Shown piece by piece: positions 16,010 through 25,893 of a stretch of 64,000 bases of DNA. This stretch comes from Acinetobacter pittii ANC 4050 (GTDB taxonomy: Bacteria > Pseudomonadota > Gammaproteobacteria > Pseudomonadales > Moraxellaceae): the NCBI RefSeq assembly GCF_000399685.1, contig NZ_KB976987.1, forward strand, positions 1,627,184-1,691,183. The letters are read 5' to 3'. The number at the start of each line of letters is the position of its first letter. The first letter of the stretch is position 1. The translations under genes and the position numbers were made by a program. The notes beneath the pieces were generated by a model. The model did not search any database, was not told the origin of the DNA, and saw only the letters and a program-made list of their open reading frames with translations.

Positions 16010-17038
16010 ATGCTGTTAAAAGTTGGTGAATTGGCTAAGCAAACAGGACTTACTGTCCGTGCTCTTCATCACTATGACGATATCGGTTTACTTCAGCCTT
16101 CGGTCCGTTCCGATGCTGGTTATCGACTGTATACCCATAAAGACATTACTCGTTTGCATCAGATTCAAGCATTACGAGGACTGGGAATGTCGTTAGCCGA
16201 AATCCATACGGTTCTTGAAGACCCCAATCTTGCACTTTTACCTATTATTGATCAGCAGATTCAGGCAATTGATCAAAGGTTGACTGAGCAACAGAAATTG
16301 CGAAATCAGCTCAGCAAGCTTAAATCTCAGATCATAAATGGTGAAGAGCTCGGTTTGGAGGATTGGCTAAAAACTCTGGAGCTTATAGCAATGTATGAGA
16401 AATACTTTACAAAAGAAGAGCTTGAAAAACTGACTTTCTTACAAACAGGCACTAAAAGCCACCAAGAATGGCAAGAGTTAACTCAAGCAGCAAACGCACT
16501 ATTTAATGCTGGCGAACCATCTAATAGTGAAGCAGCTCAAGACTTGGCTCGAAAGTGGATGAAAACTCTTGAGCACAATACGCGAGCTAACCCTGAATGG
16601 TTAGTTAAACTAAATGCCATAAACTCAGCCGAGCCTGAATTTCAGGAAAAATTAGGCGTAACGCCAGAAGTGGTTGAGTTTTTACTTAAAGCTTTTTCTG
16701 AGAGTAAGCTGAGTATATTTGCCCGTTATTTATCTGACGAGGAGTTTGCTTTTCTAAAAGAAAATTACATCCGTGAGATGAAAAAATGGCCTCAATTATT
16801 GGTCGATATTGAAAAATTGATTGATGCCGAGGTCCCACCAGATAGTGAAGGAGCAAAGCGTTTGGCACAACAATGGCTCTCTATGCTACAAAGCTATGCA
16901 GGTAAAAACCCCAGTACTCAAGAAAAAATCCGTAAAGCAATGCAAAATGAACCGAACCTTGCTGACGGAACTTGGCTCAAACCAGTGACTCTACAATTTC
17001 TGGAAAAAGCAGTGGCAGCATTAATGCGTGATGCTTAG
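16010..17038 (+). CDS. MerR family regulator with two TipAS-like domains
   Basis: 342 residues. The N-terminus is a MerR winged helix (LLKVGELAKQTGLTVRALHHYDDIGLL, then GYRLYTHKDITRLHQIQALRGLGMSL) followed by the dimer coiled coil. After residue ~125 two related ~100-residue units occur, each with a motif of the form PxSExAxxLAxxW (EPSNSEAAQDLARKW; VPPDSEGAKRLAQQW). These resemble the TipAS drug-binding fold of TipA regulators, so two ligand pockets are likely. TipA proteins sense bulky hydrophobic antibiotics and activate their own promoter. AAGGAGC precedes the ATG. No target gene other than itself is adjacent. Confidence 0.85.
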   Translation: MLLKVGELAKQTGLTVRALHHYDDIGLLQPSVRSDAGYRLYTHKDITRLHQIQALRGLGMSLAEIHTVLEDPNLALLPIIDQQIQAIDQRLTEQQKLRNQLSKLKSQIINGEELGLEDWLKTLELIAMYEKYFTKEELEKLTFLQTGTKSHQEWQELTQAANALFNAGEPSNSEAAQDLARKWMKTLEHNTRANPEWLVKLNAINSAEPEFQEKLGVTPEVVEFLLKAFSESKLSIFARYLSDEEFAFLKENYIREMKKWPQLLVDIEKLIDAEVPPDSEGAKRLAQQWLSMLQSYAGKNPSTQEKIRKAMQNEPNLADGTWLKPVTLQFLEKAVAALMRDA

Positions 17039-17049
17039 TTTTAGAAGTT

Positions 17050-17077
17050 AAGCCGCTTTTTATAAGAAGAGCGGTTT
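17050..17077. terminator. Terminator between MerR gene and convergent small gene
   Basis: AAGCCGCT (17050-17057) pairs with AGCGGTTT (17070-17077). It lies just after the MerR stop, and the minus-strand gene at 17089 ends on its other side. Confidence 0.55.
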
Positions 17078-17088
17078 AACCAAGGGAT

Positions 17089-17328
17089 CTATCCTTGCCC
17101 TTTAATAAAGTCTGCTATTCCTAAATTTACAGACAGTTGCTCAACAATCTGGTTTAATTTCTTGCCAGAATCATCCATACATCCTTTATAGTGTTCAAAT
17201 TTAGTCTTGGTCCCATTTTTATCCGACCATATAAAATTGACAAATTGATGGTCCGTTGCCCTTCTCGCGCAATTGTTATCACTTGCGATTTCACCAGTCT
17301 TAGGTCTATACACGTGGAGTTGCTCCAC
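17089..17328 (-). CDS. Small hypothetical protein, possibly N-terminally truncated
   Basis: 79 residues from a GTG start (MEQLHVYRPKTGEIASDNNCARR...). The two Cys (NNCARR, KGCMDD) and charged sequence look like a mature secreted domain, but no signal peptide is encoded. Upstream the frame is open for only seven more codons (LQCFFIV...) before a stop. It may be the remnant of a longer exported protein. Family unknown. Confidence 0.4.
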   Translation of the reverse strand: MEQLHVYRPKTGEIASDNNCARRATDHQFVNFIWSDKNGTKTKFEHYKGCMDDSGKKLNQIVEQLSVNLGIADFIKGQG

Positions 17329-17424
17329 AATAAAGAAGCACTGTAAGAGTTATATATAGTTTTCCTAAAAATAAAAAATTCGATCTATGTTTATGATTAA
17401 TTAAACTTTTTAAACTATAGATAT

Positions 17425-17457
17425 TAAAAAACCCGCTTCTCAATAAGAGAAACGGGC
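17425..17457 (-). terminator. Terminator of the 17599-17913 gene
   Basis: CCCGTTTCTCTTATTGAG / GAAGCGGG-type stem read on the minus strand, followed by TTTTTT. CCCG...CGGG lies at 17432-17456. Confidence 0.75.
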
Positions 17458-17598
17458 CACAAAAATAAAAACTTTCAGCGCAGTAATATATGAAATATAT
17501 ATTAAAAGTTTAAATATATAAATTCAATACATGTTTTATACTTTTTTAGAAAATTTAATTCCTTCTCATAGAAAGCTACATAAAACTCAGAGAAGCTT

Positions 17599-17913
17599 TT
17601 AAACCTCATCTTTATAGAAATATTCCCGAAGAATACTTTCTATAAATTCCAGCACAGCTTTAAGATCAGATCCATTTGGTACTTCACTCCAAGTAACAAA
17701 GTTCTCGACAGTACTATTCAATGACGCTGATTTAAAAGAAATACCTTTTAAATCGCTAACCACGGTTATAGTTGGTCCGTTATCACCAAATTCACTCCAA
17801 CCCTCAATAAGTGGTAGTAAAATTTTTTCTATATCAAATGATTTTTCTTTGTTCAAAATAAAGTGATGAGCGACCAAAATTTTTGCAATATCTATAATTG
17901 CTTTATCTGCCAT
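17599..17913 (-). CDS. Hypothetical protein
   Basis: 104 residues: a helical N-terminus (MADKAIIDIAKILVAHHFIL), then LLPLIEGWSEFGDNGPTITVVSD and an acidic helical end. No signal peptide or known motif. AAAGG lies eight bases before the ATG. The gene at 18039-18497 lies upstream on the same strand but is separated by its own terminator. Small acidic proteins like this are often immunity proteins, but no toxin is identified here. Confidence 0.55.
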   Translation of the reverse strand: MADKAIIDIAKILVAHHFILNKEKSFDIEKILLPLIEGWSEFGDNGPTITVVSDLKGISFKSASLNSTVENFVTWSEVPNGSDLKAVLEFIESILREYFYKDEV

Positions 17914-17960
17914 TTATTAACCTTTCATTATCTATATTTAATTTTAATATTCATTATTGA

Positions 17961-17986
17961 AAAAAAACCGCCCCAAGTGGCGGTAG
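17961..17986 (-). terminator. Terminator of the 18039-18497 gene
   Basis: CCGCCACTTGGGGCGG hairpin on the minus strand, followed by a run of eight T. Confidence 0.8.
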
Positions 17987-18038
17987 CTGAAACAAATCAG
18001 CAGAATATAGAAGCATCATGGACTGACACTTCTATAAT

Positions 18039-18497
18039 TTATGAAGGTACTTTATTTGTTTTAATAAAGTCCTCGGATTTGAAATAACTAATAATCATAT
18101 CTGCATGTTCTTCTTTTTGAACAACCTTCGCTACAGGGATTGAATCATGAGAGAACTTGAAACCTGGCGGCACAAACTGTGAAATAGGAGGTAATTTAGT
18201 TTTGCCTCCTTCTGTGATTCGTTCTATAAAACCAGCTAACCAAAGAAGATACTCACCTTCATTTTCAAATCTTGGCATAACGCTTAGATCAAGTTGAACT
18301 TTACACTCACTTAACGGCCGGGTTAAAAGCTCATCAAAATCAATATAGTTATATTTGAGCTTAAACTCTGTCCCTTTAATGGCTTTTCTAATTTGGCTGA
18401 TAAGACAATTAAGGTTCTCGGCAATGTCATTAGTGTATAAGCCATCATTTTTAATCTTCTTATATACTTTCTCTGCTACAGCTAAATACTTTGGCAT
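18039..18497 (-). CDS. Hypothetical protein
   Basis: 152 residues. The N-terminal part (YKKIKNDGLYTNDIAENLNCLISQIRKAIKG) could be a small helix-turn-helix. The middle has FENEGEYLLWLAGFIERITEGGKTKLPPISQFVPPGF, and the C-terminus is acidic. No family recognised. GGAGA is well placed before the ATG. The gene has its own terminator downstream. Confidence 0.55.
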   Translation of the reverse strand: MPKYLAVAEKVYKKIKNDGLYTNDIAENLNCLISQIRKAIKGTEFKLKYNYIDFDELLTRPLSECKVQLDLSVMPRFENEGEYLLWLAGFIERITEGGKTKLPPISQFVPPGFKFSHDSIPVAKVVQKEEHADMIISYFKSEDFIKTNKVPS

Positions 18498-19220
18498 TAC
18501 TTATCTCCGTACTATTGTTATAAGGTGCTAAATTATGAATAGTCGTTGTTCTATAAGTATGATTATGGCCCAAGAAATGTATCAGAAAGTAAGTATATAA
18601 GAGCAGAATGTAAGTAATTAAAGCTTTAAGTAAGTTTTCAAAAAAAACACATAAAAAAATTATGGTTTTGATAACCAATCCGCAAAATTTATGGATGAAT
18701 AGAGATAAAATGAAATATTTTTTAACAAGTTAATTTTACTTTTTGGTAAAAATAAAAATTATTTACTTAAATATTTACTCAAAATTTCCTATAAGCCAAT
18801 AGACATAAAAAGCCCATCTTCCGATGAGCTTCTTTTTAACTACAAATGTGGTATGTAATATGCATAAAATAATTTTGGTACTGTAGATAATCGAATTATA
18901 GATAAAAATACTTGGTCATTACTTTTAAGGAATTATCTATTACATGGGCTGAAAGGTTGCCTACTTTTTGTTGTTTATTTCCTCATTCAATTTAGGAATC
19001 CTTTTTGTCAATCAGTCTCAATTTGTTAAGATGGCAACCGTGAGAGTTTAAGTTAAGCTCTCACACACTGTTGACTCAATTTTGACATAAAAAGATACAC
19101 GAAAAGGTGTACTTTTTTCTTACATTAGGTCAGTTTTGCACAGAAGTTGTTAGAATTGGTTGGACAGCCAAACTTTCAAAATTAACTTATTTATTATTTA
19201 AATTTAAGGATTTAACATAC
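18498..19220. other. Intergenic region upstream of mutS with two hairpins
   Basis: No credible gene was found in these 720 bp. A hairpin at about 18803-18835 (AAGCCCATC-TTCC-GATGAGCTT, A-run and T-run on either side) looks like a bidirectional terminator although no gene clearly feeds it. A 25-nt palindrome at 19040-19064 (GTGAGAG...CTCTCAC) precedes mutS by 156 bp and may be an operator or the end of a small transcript. Confidence 0.5.
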
Positions 19221-21860
19221 ATGAATAGCGCTGAAATCATGGCTGACTTATCTTCTCATACACCTATGATGCAGCAATATCTCAAAGTTAAAACGGACTA
19301 TCAACATGCGTTGCTGTTCTACCGTATGGGTGACTTTTATGAACTCTTCTTTGAAGACGCTCATTTAGCAGCCAAACTTTTGGGTATCACTTTAACCCAT
19401 CGTGGTAAAGCCAGTGGTCGACCTATTCCAATGGCAGGTGTTCCCTATCACTCGGCAGAAGGTTATCTTGCTCGTCTTGTCAAAGCTGGGCGCACTGTCG
19501 CCATTTGCGAACAAGTTGGAGAAGTGACAGGTAAAGGCCCTGTTGAACGTAAAGTTGTCCGTATTCTGACCCCTGGTACATTAACTGATGACGCATTACT
19601 CAGTAGTTATCAATCATCTAATCTCGTTTCCTTATGCATTCATCAAAACCAGATTGGTTTTGCTTTACTCGACTTGAGCGCGGGTATTTTTAAAGTTCAA
19701 CAACAAGATTACAAGCCAGAACAATTGCCTATCGAGCTTGCGCGTTTAATGCCAAGTGAAATCTTGATTGATGAAGACTTGGTCGACACCAATATTATCG
19801 AACAGATTAAAAAACACTTAGATTGCCCTGTTACTAAACGCCCAAATGTAGATTTCAATCTAAATAATGCGCAAAAGACTTTATGTGATCAGTTTACGGT
19901 ATCAACACTTTCAGGTTTTGGTTTAGACCCATTACCTTTAGCTAAAGCTGCTGCCGCTGCACTCATTCACTATGCAAAAGAAACGCAAAAAACTGCATTA
20001 CCGCATATTCGTTCAATCCAACTTGAACAAAGTACCGACTTTATTGCGCTCGACCCAATCACGCGCCGTAACCTAGAAATTATCGAGCCATTATTTGAAC
20101 ACGGCACCTCATTATTCCAACTGGTAAATGACTGCCAAACTGCAATGGGCGGCCGTTTACTCAGCCGTACACTGATGCAACCTGTACGTGATACTGCATT
20201 GCTTGATGCTCGTTTAGATGCGATTGAGCAACTCATTCAGGGATATCACGAAAACCCGGTTCGTTTAGTGCTTAAAGAAATTGGTGATATTGAACGTGTA
20301 CTTAGCCGTGTTGCATTAGGTAGTGCGCGACCACGTGATTTAGTGCAACTTCGTCACGCATGTGCACAAATTCCAGCTTTAAGAACGGCGTTAACTCCAG
20401 TCATTCAAGCAAAAAAATCTAAGTTATTAGTTCAACTTGATCAAGAACTTGGAGATTTTAAAGCGCTTCATCAACACTTAATGGCAGCGATTGTTGAAAA
20501 TCCTCCTGTATTACTTCGTGATGGTAATGTAATTGCAGAAGGATATGATGCTGAGCTCGACGAATTACGCCAAATTCGCGATCATGCAGGTCAGTTCCTG
20601 ATTGATTTAGAAATCAAAGAACGCGAGCGCACAGGTATTAACACCCTTAAAATCGGCTATAACCGTGTAAGTGGTTACTACATCGAATTGACTCGTGCTC
20701 AAGCAGAACAAGCCCCTGCTGACTATATTCGTCGTCAGACTTTAAAAAATGCTGAGCGCTACATTACACCCGAGCTAAAAAGTTTTGAAGATAAAGTCCT
20801 GTCGAGCGAGTCACGTGCACTCTCACGTGAAAAAGCATTATTCGAAGCTTTACTTGAAAATCTTCGTGAAAATATTGCTCAGCTACAAATGATGAGTTCA
20901 GCAATTGCTCAAATTGATGTAATTGCAAACTTTGCTCATCAAGCACGTTTAAACAATTGGGCGCGCCCTGAATTTACCCCGGAAACAGGCATTAAAATTC
21001 AGGCAGGTCGTCACCCTGTTGTTGAAGCATTAAATAAAGCACCATTTACCCCAAATGATACTTTCCTTGATGCTCAGCACCGTATGGCGATTATTACCGG
21101 TCCAAACATGGGCGGTAAATCCACTTTCATGCGACAAACAGCATTAATCAGTTTGCTTGCTTATTGCGGTAGCTATGTTCCGGCGAAAGCAGTCAAACTT
21201 GGTCCAATTGACCGAATCTTTACCCGTATTGGTTCAGCCGACGACTTATCTACAGGCAAATCTACCTTTATGGTTGAGATGACCGAAACTTCGCAAATTC
21301 TGCACCATGCGACCAATCAATCGCTGGTTTTAATGGATGAGGTGGGCCGAGGAACTAGTACCTATGACGGTTTATCTTTAGCATGGGCATGCGTAGTTGA
21401 TTTAACTAAACGTGTAAAATGTTTATGTTTATTTGCCACCCATTATTTCGAGTTAACCGAACTAGGTAGTGAAGCAGGAATCGATAATTATCATGTGACA
21501 GCGCAAGAGCTTAACGGCAACCTGATTTTATTGCATAAGGTTCAGCAAGGCCCTGCAAGTCAAAGTCATGGTTTACAAGTTGCAAAATTAGCTGGTATTC
21601 CTGCCAATGTTATTAAAGAAGCACAAAAGCGTTTGCGTATCTTAGAGAAACAGCAGCAGCAACATCTACAAACCAGTTTCCAAAATGATTTGTTTGCTCC
21701 ACCAGATGCAAACTCTGATTCACAAATCATAGAGAAAGTTGTCGAGATCGAAGTTTCATCCCCTGCTCTAGATTTACTTAAGCAAATTGAAGTCGATAAT
21801 TTATCGCCTCGTCAGGCGCTTGAACAACTCTATGAGTTAAAAGCTGCACTCAAATCTTGA
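19221..21860 (+). CDS. mutS: DNA mismatch repair protein MutS
   Basis: 879 residues from the ATG at 19221 ([15 protein letters not shown]), the start expected for Acinetobacter MutS; the frame is open further upstream but without family similarity. Domain order is complete: mismatch-binding domain I with [10 protein letters not shown] (the Phe and Glu that wedge into the mispair), connector, core and clamp, then the ABC-type ATPase with [13 protein letters not shown] (Walker A), [16 protein letters not shown] (Walker B and D-loop) and FATHYFEL (H-loop). The C-terminus is the helical tetramer-forming part ([14 protein letters not shown]). MutS binds mismatches and recruits MutL. No defect is visible, so a normal mutation rate is expected. 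Confidence 0.98.
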   Translation: MNSAEIMADLSSHTPMMQQYLKVKTDYQHALLFYRMGDFYELFFEDAHLAAKLLGITLTHRGKASGRPIPMAGVPYHSAEGYLARLVKAGRTVAICEQVGEVTGKGPVERKVVRILTPGTLTDDALLSSYQSSNLVSLCIHQNQIGFALLDLSAGIFKVQQQDYKPEQLPIELARLMPSEILIDEDLVDTNIIEQIKKHLDCPVTKRPNVDFNLNNAQKTLCDQFTVSTLSGFGLDPLPLAKAAAAALIHYAKETQKTALPHIRSIQLEQSTDFIALDPITRRNLEIIEPLFEHGTSLFQLVNDCQTAMGGRLLSRTLMQPVRDTALLDARLDAIEQLIQGYHENPVRLVLKEIGDIERVLSRVALGSARPRDLVQLRHACAQIPALRTALTPVIQAKKSKLLVQLDQELGDFKALHQHLMAAIVENPPVLLRDGNVIAEGYDAELDELRQIRDHAGQFLIDLEIKERERTGINTLKIGYNRVSGYYIELTRAQAEQAPADYIRRQTLKNAERYITPELKSFEDKVLSSESRALSREKALFEALLENLRENIAQLQMMSSAIAQIDVIANFAHQARLNNWARPEFTPETGIKIQAGRHPVVEALNKAPFTPNDTFLDAQHRMAIITGPNMGGKSTFMRQTALISLLAYCGSYVPAKAVKLGPIDRIFTRIGSADDLSTGKSTFMVEMTETSQILHHATNQSLVLMDEVGRGTSTYDGLSLAWACVVDLTKRVKCLCLFATHYFELTELGSEAGIDNYHVTAQELNGNLILLHKVQQGPASQSHGLQVAKLAGIPANVIKEAQKRLRILEKQQQQHLQTSFQNDLFAPPDANSDSQIIEKVVEIEVSSPALDLLKQIEVDNLSPRQALEQLYELKAALKS

Positions 21861-21872
21861 TAAAGCACTTCC

Positions 21873-21900
21873 GAATAAGCAGGCTTAGGTCTGCTTATTC
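21873..21900 (+). terminator. Hairpin between mutS and GNAT gene
   Basis: GAATAAGCAG (21873-21882) pairs with CTGCTTATTC (21891-21900), loop 8 nt, no T-run. It lies 12 bp after mutS and 21 bp before the next gene, so it may terminate or only attenuate. Confidence 0.5.
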
Positions 21901-21921
21901 ATATCGGAGAATAATATTTAT

Positions 21922-22452
21922 ATGATCTTAAGATCTCTACAACATTCAGAAATTGATCTTATTTGGCAGCAGATTAGCCGTCGTGAATTAATCACTCAAA
22001 TGTATATTCAAAATCAACAACAGCTAGATTTAGTTGATTGTTTTTTTGATGTTCAATATTGGGATTCATATCATTTAGAAAATGACCCACCTAAGCTCAA
22101 ACAACTCTTTGCACAAGGTTCAATATTTGTAGGTGCATTTGATGCCCATGAAAAACTCGTTGGTGTGAGTGTGGTGTCAAACCAAGTTATAGCAGACTAT
22201 CCTCATGCTAAATTACTCCACTATTTCTATGTCGATGCAGACCAGCAAGGTCAAGGCATTGGTGCTAAGCTTATGCAAGCCGCAAAAGAGTCAGCCAAGC
22301 AACTCGGTGCGCACCAACTGTATATTTCAGCAACTCCAAGTCGGCGCACTGTAGACTTCTATATGAAGCATGGCGCGCAACCATTAAGTGCTCCAGATCA
22401 ACAACTTTGGCAGCTCGAACCCGAAGATATCCATTTACTATGTAACGTTTAG
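21922..22452 (+). CDS. GNAT family N-acetyltransferase
   Basis: 176 residues with the GCN5-related fold: a central beta strand (LLHYFYVDADQQGQGIGAKLM) carrying the acetyl-CoA pyrophosphate loop QxxGxG, followed by a helix and the C-terminal strand with Tyr (FYMKHGAQPL). The first ~60 residues (LQHSEIDLIWQQISRRELI) look like the substrate side. The acceptor is unknown. It is close behind mutS, separated by a hairpin, in the same direction. Confidence 0.82.
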   Translation: MILRSLQHSEIDLIWQQISRRELITQMYIQNQQQLDLVDCFFDVQYWDSYHLENDPPKLKQLFAQGSIFVGAFDAHEKLVGVSVVSNQVIADYPHAKLLHYFYVDADQQGQGIGAKLMQAAKESAKQLGAHQLYISATPSRRTVDFYMKHGAQPLSAPDQQLWQLEPEDIHLLCNV

Positions 22453-22796
22453 CGCTAAAAATTTAAGGGCTATTCAACAAAAAGAGCAGAAAATCAAAAT
22501 TTATGAAAGAAAAATGAAAAGTTAAGGTATTTATTAATATAGATGCCTTGACTTAAATGACATCTAAATAATTGAATAAAATATTTTTTAAGTTATTGTT
22601 TTATAAAATATATTATTATTTTAATTTTATAGTTTCGCAACTCCTAAGCCTCGAAGATCTGTTTGATTATCAACGTATTAACTTATCTTCATATGCATGA
22701 ATAAAGAATATCAATAAAAGCAATTGTTTGTTTACCCCTTTTTTGCCTAAAATAAGCTATTCGAAATGAAACCATATTTTTTAGGTAGCTGTCGCC
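22453..22796. other. Intergenic region before fdxA
   Basis: About 340 AT-rich bases with no ORF or RNA gene that I can support. It carries the fdxA promoter; no operator was recognised. Confidence 0.5.
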
Positions 22797-23120
22797 ATGA
22801 CCTTTGTTGTCACTGAAAATTGTATTAAATGTAAATACCAAGATTGCGTAGAAGTTTGTCCTGTAGACTGTTTTTACGAAGGTCCGAATTTCCTAGTGAT
22901 TAATCCGGATGAATGTATTGACTGTGCATTATGTGAACCAGAGTGCCCAGCGAATGCAATTTTCTCTGAAGATGAGTTACCAGAAGGTCAAGAAGTGTTT
23001 ATTGAATTAAATGCTGATCTTTCTCAAAAATGGCCTAACATTACTCAAATTGGTGACCAACCAGCTGACCGTGAAGAATGGAACGGCAAACCTGATAAAT
23101 TACAATATCTTGAAAAGTAA
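22797..23120 (+). CDS. fdxA: Ferredoxin FdxA, 3Fe-4S/4Fe-4S type
   Basis: 107 residues. Two cysteine clusters, [21 protein letters not shown] and [12 protein letters not shown], bind a [3Fe-4S] and a [4Fe-4S] cluster as in Azotobacter ferredoxin I. The C-terminal extension ([15 protein letters not shown]) is typical of the FdxA group in gamma-proteobacteria. It is a soluble electron carrier. It is monocistronic with an excellent terminator. Confidence 0.95.
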   Translation: MTFVVTENCIKCKYQDCVEVCPVDCFYEGPNFLVINPDECIDCALCEPECPANAIFSEDELPEGQEVFIELNADLSQKWPNITQIGDQPADREEWNGKPDKLQYLEK

Positions 23121-23124
23121 TTTC

Positions 23125-23154
23125 AAAAAAGATCAGCAACCGCTGATCTTTTTT
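23125..23154 (+). terminator. fdxA terminator
   Basis: AAAAGATCAGC-AACC-GCTGATCTTTT stem immediately after fdxA, followed by T-run. Confidence 0.9.
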
Positions 23155-23250
23155 ATACCCTATTCAAACATTTCATTGCAAATTCCTCGTAATTTGTGCA
23201 CTGTTTTGCATTAAAATAGCCGCAATATTTATAAGTGCTTAATTTTTCTT

Positions 23251-23973
23251 ATGCGGAAGTTTTTGCAGAGTTTGGTACCCTTATGCATAATCCCAGCGGT
23301 TATGGTAGGTTGTGTCAGCTCTCCCCAACACACAACAACAGGCAAAACCTCTCCAAGTGGTAACCGAATCTTTATTCCACAAGAGCGCGTTATTATCGAG
23401 CGCCCAATTCGTCCTAAAGTTGAGCCTGCATCTTATCGAAACTGGTTAAGTTCTGGTGAAAATTACCAGCGTGTTCGTGAGTACGAAAATTTCTTAACCC
23501 GAAACAATGTCGCAGGTATTGTGCCAAGCTTTGAGCTATTACGCTCAGCACGTGATTGGCAAAAATGTGGACGTTCAGAATATGCCGTACCTAACCGCGA
23601 ACTATGGGGAAATTCTTTATCGACCCTACGCGTATTTAAATATTTAGTGGCAGCAAAAGTTCTCACTGACTTTGAAGTAACTTCAGTTTATCGAGATTTA
23701 CCTTTAAATGAATGTGCCGGTGGTGCAAGCTCATCTAAACATTTATTTAACTCGGCAATCGATTTCCGTATTGGTCCTGAGTTTCCACAAGCTCAAGATT
23801 ATGCATTTATCGAAAATACCAAGTTTAAACTTTGTCAATTCTGGGCTCAGCATGGTCAAAGCTTAAATATGGGTATTGGCTTATATAGCTCAGGACAGAT
23901 TCATATCGATACGCAAGGCTATCGTACTTGGGGCCCTGACCTCACCCGAAACAGTTCAATGTGTAATTTCTAA
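23251..23973 (+). CDS. M15-type D-Ala-D-Ala carboxypeptidase-like lipoprotein
   Basis: 240 residues. MRKFLQSLVPLCIIPAVMVGC is a signal peptide with a VGC lipobox. The C-terminal half has the peptidase M15 (YcbK/VanY-like) zinc pattern: SSKHLFNSAIDFRI (HxxxxxxD) and SSGQIHIDTQGYRTWG (H of the last zinc site). NRELWGNSLSTLRVF lies in the domain core. The family trims or remodels peptidoglycan in the periplasm. The gene stands alone between two intrinsic terminators. Confidence 0.8.
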   Translation: MRKFLQSLVPLCIIPAVMVGCVSSPQHTTTGKTSPSGNRIFIPQERVIIERPIRPKVEPASYRNWLSSGENYQRVREYENFLTRNNVAGIVPSFELLRSARDWQKCGRSEYAVPNRELWGNSLSTLRVFKYLVAAKVLTDFEVTSVYRDLPLNECAGGASSSKHLFNSAIDFRIGPEFPQAQDYAFIENTKFKLCQFWAQHGQSLNMGIGLYSSGQIHIDTQGYRTWGPDLTRNSSMCNF

Positions 23974-23974
23974 T

Positions 23975-24007
23975 AAAAAACTCCTTTCAACCGAAAGGAG
24001 TTTTTTT
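23975..24007 (+). terminator. Terminator of M15-like lipoprotein gene
   Basis: AAAAAACTCCTTTC-AACC-GAAAGGAGTTTTTTT, perfect stem with T-run, starting two bases after the stop codon. Confidence 0.92.
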
Positions 24008-24110
24008 ATTGTTCATTTCCCAATCAACCAAAATTTCTTGAAACGAAGATTTTTGCACTCTATGCATAAACGTTTAAAATAGCCCGATCAACATATAGGT
24101 AAATTTGATT

Positions 24111-24779
24111 ATGCAGCAGATGTGGACAGACATTGACCAATATATCGATTCACATTTAATTCCCGAAGACCCGCGACTCGAATATGCATTAAAGAATACC
24201 GACGAACACGGCTTTTCAAATCATCTTGCAGTGGCTCCTAACCAAGGAATGTTCTTGCAGATGCTTATTCAAATGAATAAATGCAAACGAGTCTTAGAAA
24301 TCGGAACCTTTGCTGCATACAGTACCATCTGGTTAGGCCGTGCATTACCTGAAGACGGTTATTTACTCACAATAGAAGGCCGTGCGACTCATGCAGAAAT
24401 GGCTCAAAAAAATATCGATCACGCCAATCTTCCGGTAAAAGTCGACCTTCGAGCTGGCCGTGCCGTCGATATCCTCTCTGCAATTGACCCTGAATCTATC
24501 GAACCTTTTGATTTTATTTTCATTGATGCAGATAAACAGGGTTATCCTGAATATTTAGAATTGAGTTTGAAATTTTCGAGATCTGGCACCATTATCGTGC
24601 TCGACAATGTAATTCGTGCAGGTGATATTTTAAATCCTGAGAATAAAAAACCGAGTATTGAAGGCATCCGTGAAATGTTTAAAGCCTTAGAAAATCATCC
24701 AAAAATTCTGTCTTGTACAGCTCTGCAAACGGTTGGGTCAAAAGGTCATGATGGCTTCGCAATTGCAATTGTGAAATAA
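24111..24779 (+). CDS. O-methyltransferase family 3 (SAM-dependent)
   Basis: 222 residues from the ATG at 24111; a TTG two codons earlier is less likely. It has the catechol/caffeoyl-CoA O-methyltransferase pattern: a helical N-terminus, VLEIGTFAAYSTIWLG (SAM motif I), LLTIEGRATHAEMAQKNI (motif II), FDFIFIDADKQGYPEYLEL (metal-binding Asp region) and IIVLDNVIRAGDI with the second metal-ligand Asp-Asn. Such enzymes methylate catechol-like hydroxyls with Mg2+. The substrate is unknown. Confidence 0.85.
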   Translation: MQQMWTDIDQYIDSHLIPEDPRLEYALKNTDEHGFSNHLAVAPNQGMFLQMLIQMNKCKRVLEIGTFAAYSTIWLGRALPEDGYLLTIEGRATHAEMAQKNIDHANLPVKVDLRAGRAVDILSAIDPESIEPFDFIFIDADKQGYPEYLELSLKFSRSGTIIVLDNVIRAGDILNPENKKPSIEGIREMFKALENHPKILSCTALQTVGSKGHDGFAIAIVK

Positions 24780-24849
24780 TGGTTAAAAAATCATCTTTTT
24801 TATTTTATTATTTATAATCAATTAATTACTTTTATTACTGTTGCTTTTC

Positions 24850-24886
24850 CATATAGTTATCCACAAGATTTGCGGATAACTATATG
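24850..24886. terminator. Convergent terminator hairpin
   Basis: CATATAGTTATCC (24850-24862) pairs perfectly with GGATAACTATATG (24874-24886). It lies between the methyltransferase and universal stress protein genes, which face each other. Confidence 0.65.
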
Positions 24887-24895
24887 CAAATCTCA

Positions 24896-25738
24896 TCATT
24901 TAGCTACAAGTAATGGTACAGTCGCGTTTCGGAATATGGTTGTCGCAATACTTCCCAAGAAGAACTGGTGAATTTTGCTATGGCTAAATGCCCCTAGCAC
25001 AATGATCTGAATACCGTGCTCTTGTTGATACTCTAGAATATTCTGCGCGACATCACCATAACGGTAAACGGTAACTACATCGAGGCCCGCTTGTTTAAGA
25101 TAATGCTCAGGTTCATTTAATATTTCTGGATGATCGCCTACATACACCAAATGACATTGCAGTGTTCGCAATAAGTCACTTTGAGCAATACGGCGCATCA
25201 TTTTTTGGCATGTTGGCGAGTATTCATAAGCAAAGATAAATCGGGTTGGGACTTTAAAGTTTTCACCAATCGTCAAAACTGTACAGTTCGCACCGCGGAT
25301 GAAGTTCTCGACATTACTACCAATTGGTTTATGTTTTTCGGCGGCTCTTTCCCCGACTCGACCTAAAATGACGATATCATTTTCATGTAAGAGATTAAAA
25401 CTTTGTTCTAAAAAATCACCTTTTTCCTGGATTTTTGAACTGGTAATTCCGTGTTTTTCTTGAATAAAATCAGAAATGTGACGAAGTAAATTATTGCTAT
25501 AGTCTAATGCGAGTTCACTCTGTTTTTGCTCTAGCTCAGCTAACTCTTTTAGCAGCATTGCATTGCTTTCAAAGCCGATTACCCCACTAATTTCACCAAG
25601 ATGATAACTGGCTGGGTAATAGTCCAGAATTTGTAATAATACAAGTTCCCGTCCGGTTGCTTTAGCAACCCATGCTGCTGCATCTGCAATAGCATTAATA
25701 CACGGTGATGAGTCAATACACGCAATAACACGGTTCAT
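24896..25738 (-). CDS. Universal stress protein with two UspA domains
   Basis: 280 residues. The first UspA-like half opens MNRVIACIDSSPCINAIADAA and ends VILGRVGERAAE...IGSNVENFIRGANCTVLTIG. The second half ends IIVLGAFSHSKIHQFFLGSIATTIFRNATVPLLVAK, with the Gly-rich ATP-loop pattern GxxxxxxxxxG(S). Tandem Usp proteins of this type help survival in stationary phase or under oxidative stress in Acinetobacter (known of the family). It is a monocistronic unit with a convergent terminator. Confidence 0.88.
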   Translation of the reverse strand: MNRVIACIDSSPCINAIADAAAWVAKATGRELVLLQILDYYPASYHLGEISGVIGFESNAMLLKELAELEQKQSELALDYSNNLLRHISDFIQEKHGITSSKIQEKGDFLEQSFNLLHENDIVILGRVGERAAEKHKPIGSNVENFIRGANCTVLTIGENFKVPTRFIFAYEYSPTCQKMMRRIAQSDLLRTLQCHLVYVGDHPEILNEPEHYLKQAGLDVVTVYRYGDVAQNILEYQQEHGIQIIVLGAFSHSKIHQFFLGSIATTIFRNATVPLLVAK

Positions 25739-25893
25739 GTTAGCCTCTCTTCTTCAGGTCTATTGCCTTGGAGATTATTATTAAAACTTAGCTTTAACTT
25801 AACATAGATAAAAATTGGTATGTTAAGGTTTATGTATAAAAACCAACTTTTTTGTTTAAAGATCAAACATTTTATTACATTCTTAAAACTGCA

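Noticed and set aside
18460-18678. Minus-strand 72-codon hydrophobic ORF
   Set aside because: It overlaps the start of the gene at 18039-18497, has no ribosome site and is mostly AT-rich upstream sequence.
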